Shown here in pieces: positions 42,921 to 52,100 of a stretch of 64,000 nucleotides of DNA. How positions within the stretch are numbered: position 1 is the first letter of the stretch; every line of letters starts with the position of its first letter. Origin of the DNA: Chelativorans sp. J32 (GTDB taxonomy: Bacteria > Pseudomonadota > Alphaproteobacteria > Rhizobiales > Rhizobiaceae); NCBI RefSeq assembly GCF_000518985.1, contig NZ_JAEQ01000002.1, forward strand, positions 395,611 through 459,610, in the 5' to 3' direction. A program made the translations under genes and the position numbers. The notes under the pieces are model-generated. The model made no database searches and had not been told where the DNA came from. It was given only the letters and a program-made list of their open reading frames with translations.

Positions 42921-44765
42921 CTATTCCGGCTTGCGCCACCAGGCAGAGAGATCGAAGCCGTTCAGCGGCGAAGTCTCCGGATGTTCGAGATAATTCCAGT
43001 AGGAGACCCATACATCACTGCTGTACTGTGTGGGGATCACATAGGCCCCTGAAATCAGCAACCGGTCGAGGGCGCGCACGGCAGCCACATAGGACTCCCG
43101 GTCGCGCGCATTGAGCATAGCGTCTATCATTGCATCCACGCCGGGATTGGCGACGCCGGCAAGATTGAACGAACCTTCGACCTTTGCAGCCTCGGAGCCC
43201 CACCGGCCGATCTGCTCGATGCCGGGCGAGAGCGTTCCCGAAAAGCCCACCGAGGAAATCAGCATGTCGAAATCGTAGGTCTGCTTGCGCTGCTGGATCT
43301 GCGCGTCGTCAAGCATGCGCAGCGACACGTCGATACCCAGCCGGGAAAGAGCGCGCTGGAATACAGCGGCAAGACGCTCCTGCTCGGCGGAGACGATAAG
43401 GATCTCGAACCCGAAGGGATTGCCCTGAGGATCCTCCAGTACGCCCCCGTCCAGCTTGAAGCCGGCCTCCTGGAGCAGGTTCAAAGCCTGCCGCATCGTG
43501 TCGCGGCTGATCTCGCCTGTCTTGTCGACATCCTTGCCATAGGTGCCATCCATGACGTCAGCCGGCACCTCGTCAAGATAAGGCGCCAAAAGCTCCTTCT
43601 CCTTCTCGGTGGCCGGAGAACCGAGCGCGGAAAGCTCCGATCCCTGCCAATAGCTCAGCGTCCGATGGTATTGGCCGTTATAGACGTTCTTGTTGATCCA
43701 GCCGAAATCGTAGAGCATCGACAGGGCGCGACGCACGCGCGGATCCGCAAACTTCTCGCGTCTTGTGTTGAAGAAGAAGCCGCTGACGGCCGGCGGAATT
43801 TTCGATTCGAAGGATTTGACGATCACTTGCCCATTCTGGGCCGCCGGAAAATTGAAGTCCCGCGCGATGGTGTTCGGGTCCAGGCCGGTATAACTGGAAC
43901 CGGCATAGGCTGAACACAGGCCTTTTTTGAAGGCCTCAAACTGGGCGTTGCCGTTCAGGAAATATTCGATCGTGATGCGGTCATAGTTCTGGAAGCCGCG
44001 CATGGAAGGCACATCCGTGCCCCAATAGTCAGGGTTGCGTTTGAAGACGATCCGCTGACCCGGCACGACCTCATCGATGAGATAGGGGCCGCTGCCGACC
44101 ACGGGTTTCAGCGTCGCTTGGTCAAATGTGGCTTTGTCGAACGCATGGGCGGGAATAACCGGGGTTAGCGCAACGACCAACGGGAATTCACGGTCCGATT
44201 GGTCGTTGAAGGTGAAGCGCACACCATGCTCTCCGACTTTCTCGATCTTCTCGATCTTGGACATGCGGCTGGAATAGGGCGGGCGCGCCTTCTTGGCAAA
44301 GGTCTCATAGGTGAAGATCACATCGTCAGGCGTGACAGGCTTGCCATCGGACCACTTCGCATTTGGATCGAGATTGAATTGTGCATAGGTCCGGCCCGGA
44401 TCCATCTCGATCGATTCGGCAAGTAGGCCGTAGAGCGAAAAAGGTTCCGAGGCGTTCCGGCGCATCAGGGACTCGAACACCAGATTGCCGAAAATCGTGT
44501 CGATCACGCCTCGGGCGGTCGTGCGCATGCTCTTCAAGATGAAGGGATTGAGATTGTCGAAAGTCCCGACCACGCAATAGGTAATCTCGCCGCCTTTCGG
44601 CGCATCGGGATTGGCATATGGAAAATGCGTGAAATCAGCCGGCAGCGCGGGCTCTCCGTACATCGCGACACCATGGGCCGGCTTGTTCTCCGCGCTCGCC
44701 TGGGTAGACAGCAAGGCGAGGAGGAGGAAGGCCGAAAAACGGACCAAACTGCTAAAATTCATCAA
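42921..44765 (-). CDS. Extracellular solute-binding protein family 5 (YejA-like)
   Basis: This is a 614-residue periplasmic binding protein with a signal peptide (MNFSSLVRFSAFLLLALLSTQASA). It has the SBP_bac_5 pattern: HFPYANPDAPKGGEITY near the start, KWSDGKPVTPDDVIFTYE, VVGSGPYLIDEVVPGQRIVFKRNPDYWG, and RALSMLYDFGWINKNVYNGQY. The HGVAMYGEPALP start is that of YejA-type proteins, which feed peptides or microcin C-like compounds to YejBEF. No permease or ATPase gene is next to it, which is unusual. The FrnE-like gene follows after eight bases. The start follows GAGG in GAGGTCTCTTG. Confidence 0.9.
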   Translation of the reverse strand: MMNFSSLVRFSAFLLLALLSTQASAENKPAHGVAMYGEPALPADFTHFPYANPDAPKGGEITYCVVGTFDNLNPFILKSMRTTARGVIDTIFGNLVFESLMRRNASEPFSLYGLLAESIEMDPGRTYAQFNLDPNAKWSDGKPVTPDDVIFTYETFAKKARPPYSSRMSKIEKIEKVGEHGVRFTFNDQSDREFPLVVALTPVIPAHAFDKATFDQATLKPVVGSGPYLIDEVVPGQRIVFKRNPDYWGTDVPSMRGFQNYDRITIEYFLNGNAQFEAFKKGLCSAYAGSSYTGLDPNTIARDFNFPAAQNGQVIVKSFESKIPPAVSGFFFNTRREKFADPRVRRALSMLYDFGWINKNVYNGQYHRTLSYWQGSELSALGSPATEKEKELLAPYLDEVPADVMDGTYGKDVDKTGEISRDTMRQALNLLQEAGFKLDGGVLEDPQGNPFGFEILIVSAEQERLAAVFQRALSRLGIDVSLRMLDDAQIQQRKQTYDFDMLISSVGFSGTLSPGIEQIGRWGSEAAKVEGSFNLAGVANPGVDAMIDAMLNARDRESYVAAVRALDRLLISGAYVIPTQYSSDVWVSYWNYLEHPETSPLNGFDLSAWWRKPE

Positions 44766-44843
44766 GAGACCTCAAAACGTCCTTTTGGTTATTCAAATCC
44801 TTGGCGTGGCGGACAACACTTGTCCATTACCGTGCCTTCTTTT

Positions 44844-44873
44844 TTGAATACCAGACAGAGGTGGCGGTATTAT
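44844..44873 (+). promoter_or_regulatory. Candidate promoter of ialB
   Basis: TTGAAT at 44844-44849, an 18-nt spacer and TATTAT at 44868-44873 make a strong sigma-70 match. The leader to the ialB ATG would be about 130 nt. It lies in the gap divergent to the YejA-like gene. Confidence 0.5.
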
Positions 44874-45011
44874 GGGAATGTGGATTTGAGCACTGGATTC
44901 GTGCCGAGAGGCGTTGTAACACGCGCGCAAGCCTTGCTGTCGCCGCATTCGGCCAACAGTAGGAGGCCAAGGGCAGCTGCCCGGGCTGGATTCGAGAGGA
45001 AACGGGAAAGA

Positions 45012-45629
45012 ATGATGAGCCTTAGAGCGAAAGCGTATGGCTTGGCCGCAGTGGTTGGTATGCTGGCTGGTATCGGCTACGCAAACACGGCTCTTGCGCA
45101 GCAGCAGCCGCCGGATGGTTGGTTCAAGGCCTGCACCAAGCAGGAAGATATTGATGTCTGCAACGTCCAGTATCTGCTGCGTGCCGATTCCGGGCAGCTG
45201 CTGACGAGCGTCAATCTCATCGAGGTCAAAGGGAAGGTGAACCGCCGGGTGCTTCAGATCGCGGTCCCGACCGGTCGCCTCATTCCGCCAGGTGTCGGAC
45301 TGCAGATCGATACGGGCACGACCCAGAAGATCGACTACGCGATCTGTGTGCCGGATCGCTGCGTGGCCGAGGCCCAGCTGACGGACGAGATCGTCAACTC
45401 CTTCAAGCGCGGTTCCGAACTCACGCTCACTTCCGTGAACTTCCAGAATCAGCCCAACCCGATGAAGGTGACGCTCAAGGGCTTCACGGGCGCCTTTGAC
45501 GGCGAACCGCTCCAGCAGGCCGATCTCGACGAGCGGCAGAAGAAGCTCGAGGAATTCGTCAGCAAGAACAATCAGGAATTCGCCGAGAAGCTGAAGCAGG
45601 CTCAGGAACAGGCCAAGCAGGCGCAATAA
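45012..45629 (+). CDS. Invasion-associated locus B family protein
   Basis: The protein has 205 residues with a signal peptide (YGLAAVVGMLAGIGYANTALAQ, cleavage after LAQ/QQQ). The mature IalB domain is clear: GWFKACTKQEDIDVCNVQYLL, IEVKGKVNRRVLQIAVPTGRLIPPGVGLQIDTG in segments, and YAICVPDRCVAEAQLTDEIVNSFKRGSELTLTSVN in segments. Four conserved cysteines can form two disulphides. IalB was named in Bartonella for erythrocyte invasion, but members occur in free-living rhizobia and their role there is unclear. The Gln/Lys/Glu-rich C-terminal tail is a likely coiled coil. The ATG at 45012 follows GGGAAAG. A terminator follows at 45651. Confidence 0.9.
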   Translation: MMSLRAKAYGLAAVVGMLAGIGYANTALAQQQPPDGWFKACTKQEDIDVCNVQYLLRADSGQLLTSVNLIEVKGKVNRRVLQIAVPTGRLIPPGVGLQIDTGTTQKIDYAICVPDRCVAEAQLTDEIVNSFKRGSELTLTSVNFQNQPNPMKVTLKGFTGAFDGEPLQQADLDERQKKLEEFVSKNNQEFAEKLKQAQEQAKQAQ

Positions 45630-45650
45630 GCGGCAAGACCAGGAAAAACA

Positions 45651-45677
45651 AACAGGGCCCTAGAGGCCCTGTTTTCG
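45651..45677 (+). terminator. Terminator of ialB
   Basis: AACAGGGCC / GGCCCTGTT form a 9-bp stem around CTAGA, followed by TTCGTTT. It lies 21 nt after the ialB stop and ahead of convergent hspQ, so it may serve both. Confidence 0.7.
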
Positions 45678-45708
45678 TTTAGCACCGCAGAGTTCGACAG
45701 CCCACGTG

Positions 45709-46041
45709 CTAATGGCTGTATCGCATTCGAGGCGTGTATCTTCCGTCCGCTGTCTGGATGAAGAATTCCGAAAGCTGCGGATGGCGTACAGGCTCGCCCG
45801 ATTCATCCTCGAGCAGATTCTGTTCGGACACATAGGCCACGTATTCCGTCTCCTCGTTTTCGGCGAGAAGATGGTAAAAGGGCTGATCCTTCGATGGGCG
45901 AACTTCTGCGGGAATGGATTGGTACCATTCCTCAGTGTTGTTGAACTGCGGATCGATGTCGAAGATGACACCCCGGAAGGGGAAAAGCCGGTGGCGGACC
46001 ACCTGACCGATAGAGAATTTCGCCGTTTTGATTTTCTGCAT
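45709..46041 (-). CDS. hspQ: Heat shock protein HspQ
   Basis: The protein has 110 residues of the HspQ (YccV, hemimethylated-DNA-binding-like) family. Typical sequence is KFSIGQVVRHRLFPFRGVIFDIDPQF, then EEWYQSIP, QPFYHLLAENEETEYVAYVSEQNLL. In E. coli HspQ is a heat-inducible protein and a specificity enhancer of Lon. The start is followed directly by conserved residues. It is 83 nt downstream of the UbiH-like gene on the same strand and convergent with ialB. Confidence 0.92.
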   Translation of the reverse strand: MQKIKTAKFSIGQVVRHRLFPFRGVIFDIDPQFNNTEEWYQSIPAEVRPSKDQPFYHLLAENEETEYVAYVSEQNLLEDESGEPVRHPQLSEFFIQTADGRYTPRMRYSH

Positions 46042-46124
46042 TGCACAAAGCCTTTCCCACTATGTGGCCCAGCTTTGATTGCAATTCAATCCCGGCTTGG
46101 GGATGGTCCTCTCCTTCCTCCGGC

Positions 46125-47348
46125 CTAAGCACGCCGCGGCAGGCGGGGTAGGAGAGCGGCAAAGCCGCTGCCGGGCTGCATACCCTCGCGCATGAAGAAA
46201 CCCCTCAAAGCGGGTATTCCGCCGAGCAGGCTTAATCCGGCGCTTCTCAGCAATTGAGCCGGAAGGAGGTCCGACAGGAGAGAGGCGTTGATCAGATTGA
46301 CGGCACTGGACCGGGCTACGATGTCCGGACGGCGGCGCGCCTCGTAGGAGGCCAAGGCAAGGGACGAACCCGGATCATCGGGATGCTTGCGCACCATTTC
46401 CACCAGATCCGCCACGTCGCGCAGGCCGAGATTGAGGCCCTGGGCCGTGATCGGCGGGAAGACATGGGCGGCCTCGCCGACAAGCGCGATGCGGTGGGCC
46501 GCGAAGCGGGTGGGCAGAGCCGACACGAGCGGGAAGACCTGGCGACCCGATTCAACCGTTACTTCGCCAAGGAAAGATTGTTGGCGCTCTTCAATGCGTT
46601 CGGAAAGCGCGCGGTCGTCCAGCGCCATCATCTCCTCCGCCTGTTTGGGGCGCATCACCCAGACGAGGCTTGAGCGGAAGCCGCCCGGCAGGGGCACCTG
46701 CGTGCAGGGACCGTGCTCGGTATGGAATTCCGTGGAACTGAAACCATGATGCCTGGCATGCGCGAAATTGAGGACGAGCGCGCTTTGGTTCAATTCGCGG
46801 CGCTTTGTCCTGATCCCGGCAGCCTCGCGGGCGGGCGAGTTGCGCCCGTCGCCGGCCACGGCAAGGCTGGCGCGGATGGCGGTACCGTCGCCCAGTAGAG
46901 CCTCGACATAATCGGAATCCGTCCGCCAGGCCGTGACGATCTCTTCGTGCCAGCGGATGTTCCTCCTTTCCCTGACCGCGTCGGAAAGCGCCTTGTTCAG
47001 CGCTGCGTTGGGAATGTTGAGGCCGAAATAATCCTCGCCGATTTCGGCGGCGCGGAAGGTAACTGCTGGACTGCGGATCAGGCGGTTCGTCCCGTCCACG
47101 ATCCGCATCGTGGAGAGCGGGGCGGCAATTTCCGCGAGCGTTTCCGCGAAGCCGAGTTCCTCGAGAAAGGCAATTGCCGGTCTCATCAGTGCCGTCGTAC
47201 GCCGATCTATGGAGGAAGGCGGGGGACCGGCCAGGATCACGTCGCAGCCCAGATCGGCCAAGGCCAACGCTGCAGCCAGGCCGACAGGCCCCGTTCCCGC
47301 AACCAATATCATGTCCATGCCTTCTTCTTTCACCTGCGGCTCATCCAT
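46125..47348 (-). CDS. UbiH/UbiF/COQ6 family FAD-dependent monooxygenase
   Basis: The protein has about 407 residues. It begins with the FAD-binding Rossmann motif ILVAGTGPVGLAAALALADLG, has the middle DG motif in LAVAGDGRNSPAREAAGI, and the second FAD motif RIALVGEAAHVFPPITAQGLNLGLRD. This is the UbiH/VisC/COQ6 group that hydroxylates the ring in ubiquinone synthesis; which position cannot be told. The final part is basic. Starts at 47348 and 47318 both fit; the second has a better site (AAAGAAGAAGG). A much longer frame upstream is not conserved. It is divergent from pcs. Confidence 0.9.
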   Translation of the reverse strand: MDEPQVKEEGMDMILVAGTGPVGLAAALALADLGCDVILAGPPPSSIDRRTTALMRPAIAFLEELGFAETLAEIAAPLSTMRIVDGTNRLIRSPAVTFRAAEIGEDYFGLNIPNAALNKALSDAVRERRNIRWHEEIVTAWRTDSDYVEALLGDGTAIRASLAVAGDGRNSPAREAAGIRTKRRELNQSALVLNFAHARHHGFSSTEFHTEHGPCTQVPLPGGFRSSLVWVMRPKQAEEMMALDDRALSERIEERQQSFLGEVTVESGRQVFPLVSALPTRFAAHRIALVGEAAHVFPPITAQGLNLGLRDVADLVEMVRKHPDDPGSSLALASYEARRRPDIVARSSAVNLINASLLSDLLPAQLLRSAGLSLLGGIPALRGFFMREGMQPGSGFAALLPRLPRRA

Positions 47349-47611
47349 AGCACGCCAGATATAGGAGCCATTCGGGCAGATCAATGTAGAGCCGGCTGCT
47401 ATTGCCGGGCGGAGAACCTGACGCTGTTTTCCACATGCTTTGCTGGAATATACTGCGCGTTCTTGCATGAGCGTGCTAGATGGCAAATCGGCGCTGGAGG
47501 GGCAGGGATGAAAAGAAGGCGGCAAGTGATATGGCGGCATAAGGCCGGTCGGCCTGGCCCCCTGAGTCTCTTGCTGTCCAGCGCGCCCGAAACTGTCCGA
47601 GGCTTCGATTG

Positions 47612-48343
47612 ATGGCGCCGACGAGGAAAAAGAAGGTCACTGCACCACAGGCCAAGGCCTTTTCTGTACATCTTCTGACGGCGTCCGGCTCTTTCCTGGC
47701 GTTCCTGTCGCTCGTCGCTGCGAGCGAGGAGCGATGGACGGCCATGTTCTGGTGGCTGGGTCTTGCGTTGCTCGTTGACGGAATCGACGGCCCGATCGCA
47801 CGGAAACTCCAGGTCAAGGACGTGCTGCCTACCTGGTCAGGCGATCTCCTGGACAATGTGATCGACTATGTGACCTATGTCCTGATCCCTGCTTTCGCAC
47901 TTTACCAGAGCGGCTTCATGGGCGAGGGCCTCTCTTTCCTCTCCGCCGCGCTCATCGTCGTGTCGAGCGCGATCTATTACGCCGACACCGGAATGAAGAC
48001 GAAGGAAAACTTCTTCAAGGGATTTCCCGTCGTCTGGAACATGGTCGTCTTCACCCTGTTCGTCATCGCGCCAGGCGAATATGTTTCCTTTGGCGTGGTG
48101 GTGATATCCGCTATCCTGACATTCCTGCCGATCCATTTTCTTCATCCGGTCCGGGTGGCGCGACTCAGGATTTTCAATCTCGGCATCTTCCTCGCCTGGT
48201 GTGCTTTCGGCGCAGTGGCGCTCCTCCAGGACATGAAGGCAGCCGGATGGGTGAAGGTCGGGATCGGTGCTACCGGGCTCTATCTCTATTGCATCGGCGC
48301 TGTCATGCAGGCGATGCCGCAACTTGGAAGAAAGGGAGCGTGA
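47612..48343 (+). CDS. pcs: Phosphatidylcholine synthase
   Basis: Pcs condenses choline with CDP-diacylglycerol to make phosphatidylcholine in the inner membrane, a route found mainly in rhizobia and other host-associated or soil bacteria. It has 243 residues and about eight membrane segments. The CDP-alcohol transferase motif is VDGIDGPIARKLQ and, after a gap, SGDLLDNVIDYVTYVLIPA, holding the conserved Asp residues in the Pcs-type spacing. It ends with GAVMQAMPQLGRKGA. The ATG at 47612 is weakly supported (GAGG). The qor gene starts three bases after its stop. Confidence 0.94.
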   Translation: MAPTRKKKVTAPQAKAFSVHLLTASGSFLAFLSLVAASEERWTAMFWWLGLALLVDGIDGPIARKLQVKDVLPTWSGDLLDNVIDYVTYVLIPAFALYQSGFMGEGLSFLSAALIVVSSAIYYADTGMKTKENFFKGFPVVWNMVVFTLFVIAPGEYVSFGVVVISAILTFLPIHFLHPVRVARLRIFNLGIFLAWCAFGAVALLQDMKAAGWVKVGIGATGLYLYCIGAVMQAMPQLGRKGA

Positions 48344-48345
48344 TT

Positions 48346-49323
48346 GTGGCGAAAGCGATCCGTTTGCGCGAGACCGGCGGCCCGGAAGTTCTGCGACTGG
48401 AGGATTTCGATCCCGGGAAGCCCGGACCAGGCGAAGCCCTGATCGAGCACAAGGCGATAGGTCTCAACTTCATCGATATCTATCACCGCACAGGTCTGTA
48501 CCCAACCGACAAGCCTTTTACTCCGGGCAGCGAGGCCGCGGGAATCGTGCTGGAGGTGGGGGCAGGAGTTGAGCACCTGGAGCCCGGCGAACGCGTCGCT
48601 TATTGTGTCTCGACCGGTGGAGCTTATGCCGAGCGGCGGCTGATTGCGGCGGACCGGCTTGTGCGCGTGCCGGACGCGATCTCGGACGAGCAGGCTGCAA
48701 GCGTCATGCTGAAGGGGCTCACGGCCTGGTATCTCCTGCGGCGTACTTTCCCCGTAAAGGCGGGCGACACGATCTTATGCCATGCGGCCGCCGGCGGGGT
48801 CGGCCTCATCCTGGGACAGTGGGCCAAGCATTTGGGCGCCACCGTGATCGGTACGGCGGGTTCGAAGGAGAAGGTGGAACTTGCCTTGGCTCATGGATAC
48901 GATCATGTCATCGATTACAGCAAAGACGATTTCGTCGCCGCCGTTCGCGAGCTGACGCAGGAACGCAAGTGCGATGTGGTCTATGACTCCGTCGGCAAAG
49001 ATACTTTCCCTGGTTCGCTCGACTGCCTGCGGCCTCTGGGCATGTTCGTGAGCTTCGGCCAATCCTCAGGCGTGGTGCCGCCCTTCAGCGTCAATCTCCT
49101 GGCCCAGAAGGGCTCGCTCTTCGCCACCCGGCCCAGCCTCTTCACCTATATTGCCGCGAGGAAAGACCTCGAGGAGGGAGCCCGAGAGCTTTTCTCGGCC
49201 ATAGAAGGCGGGGCCGTTCAGGTCGTCGTGAACCAACGCTATCCGCTTTCCGACGTGGGAAGGGCGCATGAGGATCTCGAAGCACGTCGCACTACAGGTA
49301 CGACTGTACTGATCCCTTCGTGA
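48346..49323 (+). CDS. qor: NADPH:quinone oxidoreductase (zinc-free MDR)
   Basis: The protein has 325 residues of the medium-chain dehydrogenase/reductase superfamily, quinone oxidoreductase type. It lacks the zinc-ligand pattern of alcohol dehydrogenases. N-terminal: IGLNFIDIYHRTGLYP and TPGSEAAGIVLEVGAGV. The NADPH-binding part has CHAAAGGVGLILGQWAKHLGATVIGTAGSKEK in parts. The C-terminal GRAHEDLEARRTTGTTVLIP is typical of Qor. The likely start is GTG at 48346, after GGGAG; a GTG six bases upstream overlaps the pcs stop. The substrate is a quinone by family only. Confidence 0.9.
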   Translation: MAKAIRLRETGGPEVLRLEDFDPGKPGPGEALIEHKAIGLNFIDIYHRTGLYPTDKPFTPGSEAAGIVLEVGAGVEHLEPGERVAYCVSTGGAYAERRLIAADRLVRVPDAISDEQAASVMLKGLTAWYLLRRTFPVKAGDTILCHAAAGGVGLILGQWAKHLGATVIGTAGSKEKVELALAHGYDHVIDYSKDDFVAAVRELTQERKCDVVYDSVGKDTFPGSLDCLRPLGMFVSFGQSSGVVPPFSVNLLAQKGSLFATRPSLFTYIAARKDLEEGARELFSAIEGGAVQVVVNQRYPLSDVGRAHEDLEARRTTGTTVLIPS

Positions 49324-49419
49324 GGCTTGAATCTCTTTCCGACCCCAGCGAAAGCTATTGCATCGCAAGAATGCGCGCCTACGATAAACACGGGAACAAG
49401 AAAATGAATGGGAGGTGTT

Positions 49420-50988
49420 GTGCAAGCAACACTTGAGGATCCGGTGGCGCCGCTTCTCGAGGCGCGCGGACTGACCAAGATTTTCGGGACGCTGAGGGCA
49501 TGTGACCAGGTCGACCTGAAGATCAGCCGCGGGGAGATCCATGCCCTTCTGGGCGAGAACGGCGCCGGAAAATCGACACTCGTCAAGATGCTCTTTGGCG
49601 CCCTCGAGCCGGCCGAGGGCGTGATCCTCTGGCAGGGCAAGCCAGCCGCGATCAGCAGTCCGCGCGAGGCGAGACGCTTGGGCATCGGTATGGTGTTCCA
49701 GCACTTCTCGCTGTTCGACGCGCTCACGGCGGCCGAGAACATCATGCTTTCACTGGATGATCCAGCGCCGGCCAGTGCGGTGACCACGCGTGCGCGCGAG
49801 CTCTCCAAAGCGTATGGTCTTCCCATCGATCCCGATGCTCACGTGGGTGACCTTTCAGTAGGCGAGCGCCAGCGTATCGAGATCATCCGCTGCCTGCTGC
49901 AGAACCCGGAACTGATCATTCTCGACGAGCCGACATCGGTCCTTACCCCCCAGGAGGCCGACAAGCTGTTCGAGACCCTGGAAAAGCTGAAGCTCGAGGG
50001 CCGATCGATCCTCTACATCTCCCACCGGCTTGAAGAGGTAAAGCGGATCTGCGACCGGGCCACGGTGCTGCGCCAAGGCAGGGTGGTGGCCGAATGCGAT
50101 CCGCGCAAGGAAACCGCTTCTTCGCTCGCAAGAATGATGGTGGGCGACGAGGTTCAGCCGGTCGTCCGCGACAAGCCTGCCGCGCAGCGCGAGGTGCTTT
50201 TGGAGGTCAGCAATCTGAGCCGGAAGGCGAGCCATCCCTTCGCCGTCCCGCTCTCCGGGATCAATCTGTCGGTTCATGCGGGAGAGATACTCGGCATCGC
50301 CGGTGTCGCTGGCAACGGCCAGGGCGAATTGTTCGAGGCAGTCTCCGGCGAAGTCATCCAGGACCGGCCGGACACTGTCCGAATACGTGGCAAGGACGCC
50401 GGGAAGTTGGATATTTCCGGCCGGAGGTTGATGGGTGCGGCCTTCGTTCCGGAAGAGCGGCTGGGGCATGCAGCGGCACCGGCCATGACATTGTCGCAGA
50501 ACCTGCTTCTGTCCAGATACCGCACCGATGCCAGGGCGTTTCTTTCTCGCTTCGGCATCATTCGCAATGGCTTGGTAGCGCAGGCGGCCAAGCGTATTTC
50601 GGCGGCGATGGACGTGCGCAAGAGCGCAGAGGATCCCGAGGCTTCGGCCCTTTCCGGCGGAAACCTACAGAAATTCGTGATCGGGCGCGAGCTCGATCGG
50701 CAGCCCCTCGTAATGATCGTCAACCAGCCCACTTGGGGTGTAGACGCCGGAGCTGCGGCTCGTATTCGCCAGGGCCTCATTGATCTCGCCAGAAACGGCT
50801 CGGCGGTGCTTGTCATAAGCCAGGATCTCGATGAGCTTTTCGAGATATGCGATGCCATCGCCGTGATGCATGGAGGAAGCCTGTCGGCGCCCATCCCGAT
50901 TGCCGAAGCCACCTATGAGAAGGTCGGGTTGCTCATGGGAGGCGCGGAGCCCGGCCATGCCGCAACCCCGCTGGCGGAGGCCGTCTGA
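49420..50988 (+). CDS. BMP-type ABC transporter, ATP-binding protein
   Basis: The protein has about 522 residues with two nucleotide-binding domains, as in YufO/NupO and sugar importers. Domain 1 has Walker A GENGAGKST, signature LSVGERQR and Walker B LIILDEPTS. Domain 2 has a degenerate Walker A region (GVAGNGQGELFEAV), signature LSGGNLQK, and Walker B IVNQPTWGVD, where the catalytic Glu is replaced by Gln; such a weak second site is usual in this family. The likely start is GTG at 49420, after GGGAGG. The gene opens a four-gene importer operon and overlaps the next gene by one base. Confidence 0.93.
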   Translation: MQATLEDPVAPLLEARGLTKIFGTLRACDQVDLKISRGEIHALLGENGAGKSTLVKMLFGALEPAEGVILWQGKPAAISSPREARRLGIGMVFQHFSLFDALTAAENIMLSLDDPAPASAVTTRARELSKAYGLPIDPDAHVGDLSVGERQRIEIIRCLLQNPELIILDEPTSVLTPQEADKLFETLEKLKLEGRSILYISHRLEEVKRICDRATVLRQGRVVAECDPRKETASSLARMMVGDEVQPVVRDKPAAQREVLLEVSNLSRKASHPFAVPLSGINLSVHAGEILGIAGVAGNGQGELFEAVSGEVIQDRPDTVRIRGKDAGKLDISGRRLMGAAFVPEERLGHAAAPAMTLSQNLLLSRYRTDARAFLSRFGIIRNGLVAQAAKRISAAMDVRKSAEDPEASALSGGNLQKFVIGRELDRQPLVMIVNQPTWGVDAGAAARIRQGLIDLARNGSAVLVISQDLDELFEICDAIAVMHGGSLSAPIPIAEATYEKVGLLMGGAEPGHAATPLAEAV

Positions 50989-52100
50989 TGCGCCTTGAGC
51001 TTGTCAAACGACCTCAGCATTCGGCGCTCTTCAGTGCCCTTTCGCCGTTTATCGCGCTGGCGCTGACGCTGGTCGCGGGCGCGATCGTCTTCATGTTCCT
51101 TGGCAAGAACCCAGTCGAAGCGCTGTACTATTTCTTCATCGACCCCCTGCGGGAAACTTGGTCGCTGCACGAACTGGCGGTGAAAGCCGCGCCTCTGATC
51201 CTGATCGGGGTCGGCCTTTCGATCTGCTATCTTTCCAACAACTGGAATATCGGTGCGGAGGGCCAGTTCATCATCGGCGCAATCGTGGGCGCGATCTTGC
51301 CGGTGATGTATCCGGATCTCCAGTCCTGGATCGTGCTGCCTCTGATGCTTCTCATGGGAATTTTGGGTGGTGCTGCCTATGCCGCCATCCCCGCTTTTCT
51401 CAAGGTGAGGTTCAACACGAATGAGATCCTGACCAGTTTGATGCTGGTCTATGTCGCTCAGCTGTTCCTGGACTGGATCGTACGGGGACCATGGCGGAAC
51501 CCGGCGGGCTTCAATTTCCCGGAGACCCGCACATTCCACGACTATGCAATTCTGCCTGAGATCTGGCCCGCCTCCGGGCGCGCTCACTGGGGTTTCGTCT
51601 TTGCTCTCCTAGCAGCTCTTGCACTCTGGTTTCTCCTTTCCCGTACGCTCAAGGGGTTCGAGGTGAAGGTGATCGGCCAGAGTCCGCGGGCAGGGCGCTT
51701 CGCCGGCTTTTCGCGCAATCGCATGGTGATCTTCGCCTTCCTCGTCTCAGGCGGGCTCGCGGGCCTGGCGGGCATCAGCGAGGTCTCGGGCGCGATCGGT
51801 CAGCTTCGACCGTCGATTTCGCCAGGCTATGGTTTTACGGCGATCATCGTGGCTTTCCTTGGCCGGCTCAATCCGCTCGGCATCATAGCCGCCGGTCTGA
51901 TTTTGGCGCTTACCTATCTGGGCGGCGAGGCGGCGCAGATATCCCTCGGTGTGACCGATAAGGTGGCACGGTCATTCCAGGGCATGCTGCTCTTCTTCGT
52001 CCTCGCCTGCGACATGCTTATTCACTATCGCATCCGCGTCACGAGGCCCGCTCTCGCGACCAAAGCGGAGCGCGCTGCCGAGGAGCCCGCGCATGCTTGA
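50988..52100 (+). CDS. BMP-type ABC transporter, permease 1
   Basis: The protein has 370 residues with roughly nine to ten membrane segments: SPFIALALTLVAGAIVFMFLG near the N-terminus, LILIGVGLSICYLSNNWNIGAEGQF, VLPLMLLMGILGGAAYAAIPAFL. NIGAEGQ is the hallmark of the BPD_transp_2 family that pairs with BMP binding proteins (YufP/NupP type). The ATG overlaps the stop of the ATPase gene (TGATG), and the next gene starts inside its last codons, so translation is coupled. It should import purine nucleosides or a similar compound across the inner membrane. Confidence 0.93.
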   Translation: MRLELVKRPQHSALFSALSPFIALALTLVAGAIVFMFLGKNPVEALYYFFIDPLRETWSLHELAVKAAPLILIGVGLSICYLSNNWNIGAEGQFIIGAIVGAILPVMYPDLQSWIVLPLMLLMGILGGAAYAAIPAFLKVRFNTNEILTSLMLVYVAQLFLDWIVRGPWRNPAGFNFPETRTFHDYAILPEIWPASGRAHWGFVFALLAALALWFLLSRTLKGFEVKVIGQSPRAGRFAGFSRNRMVIFAFLVSGGLAGLAGISEVSGAIGQLRPSISPGYGFTAIIVAFLGRLNPLGIIAAGLILALTYLGGEAAQISLGVTDKVARSFQGMLLFFVLACDMLIHYRIRVTRPALATKAERAAEEPAHA

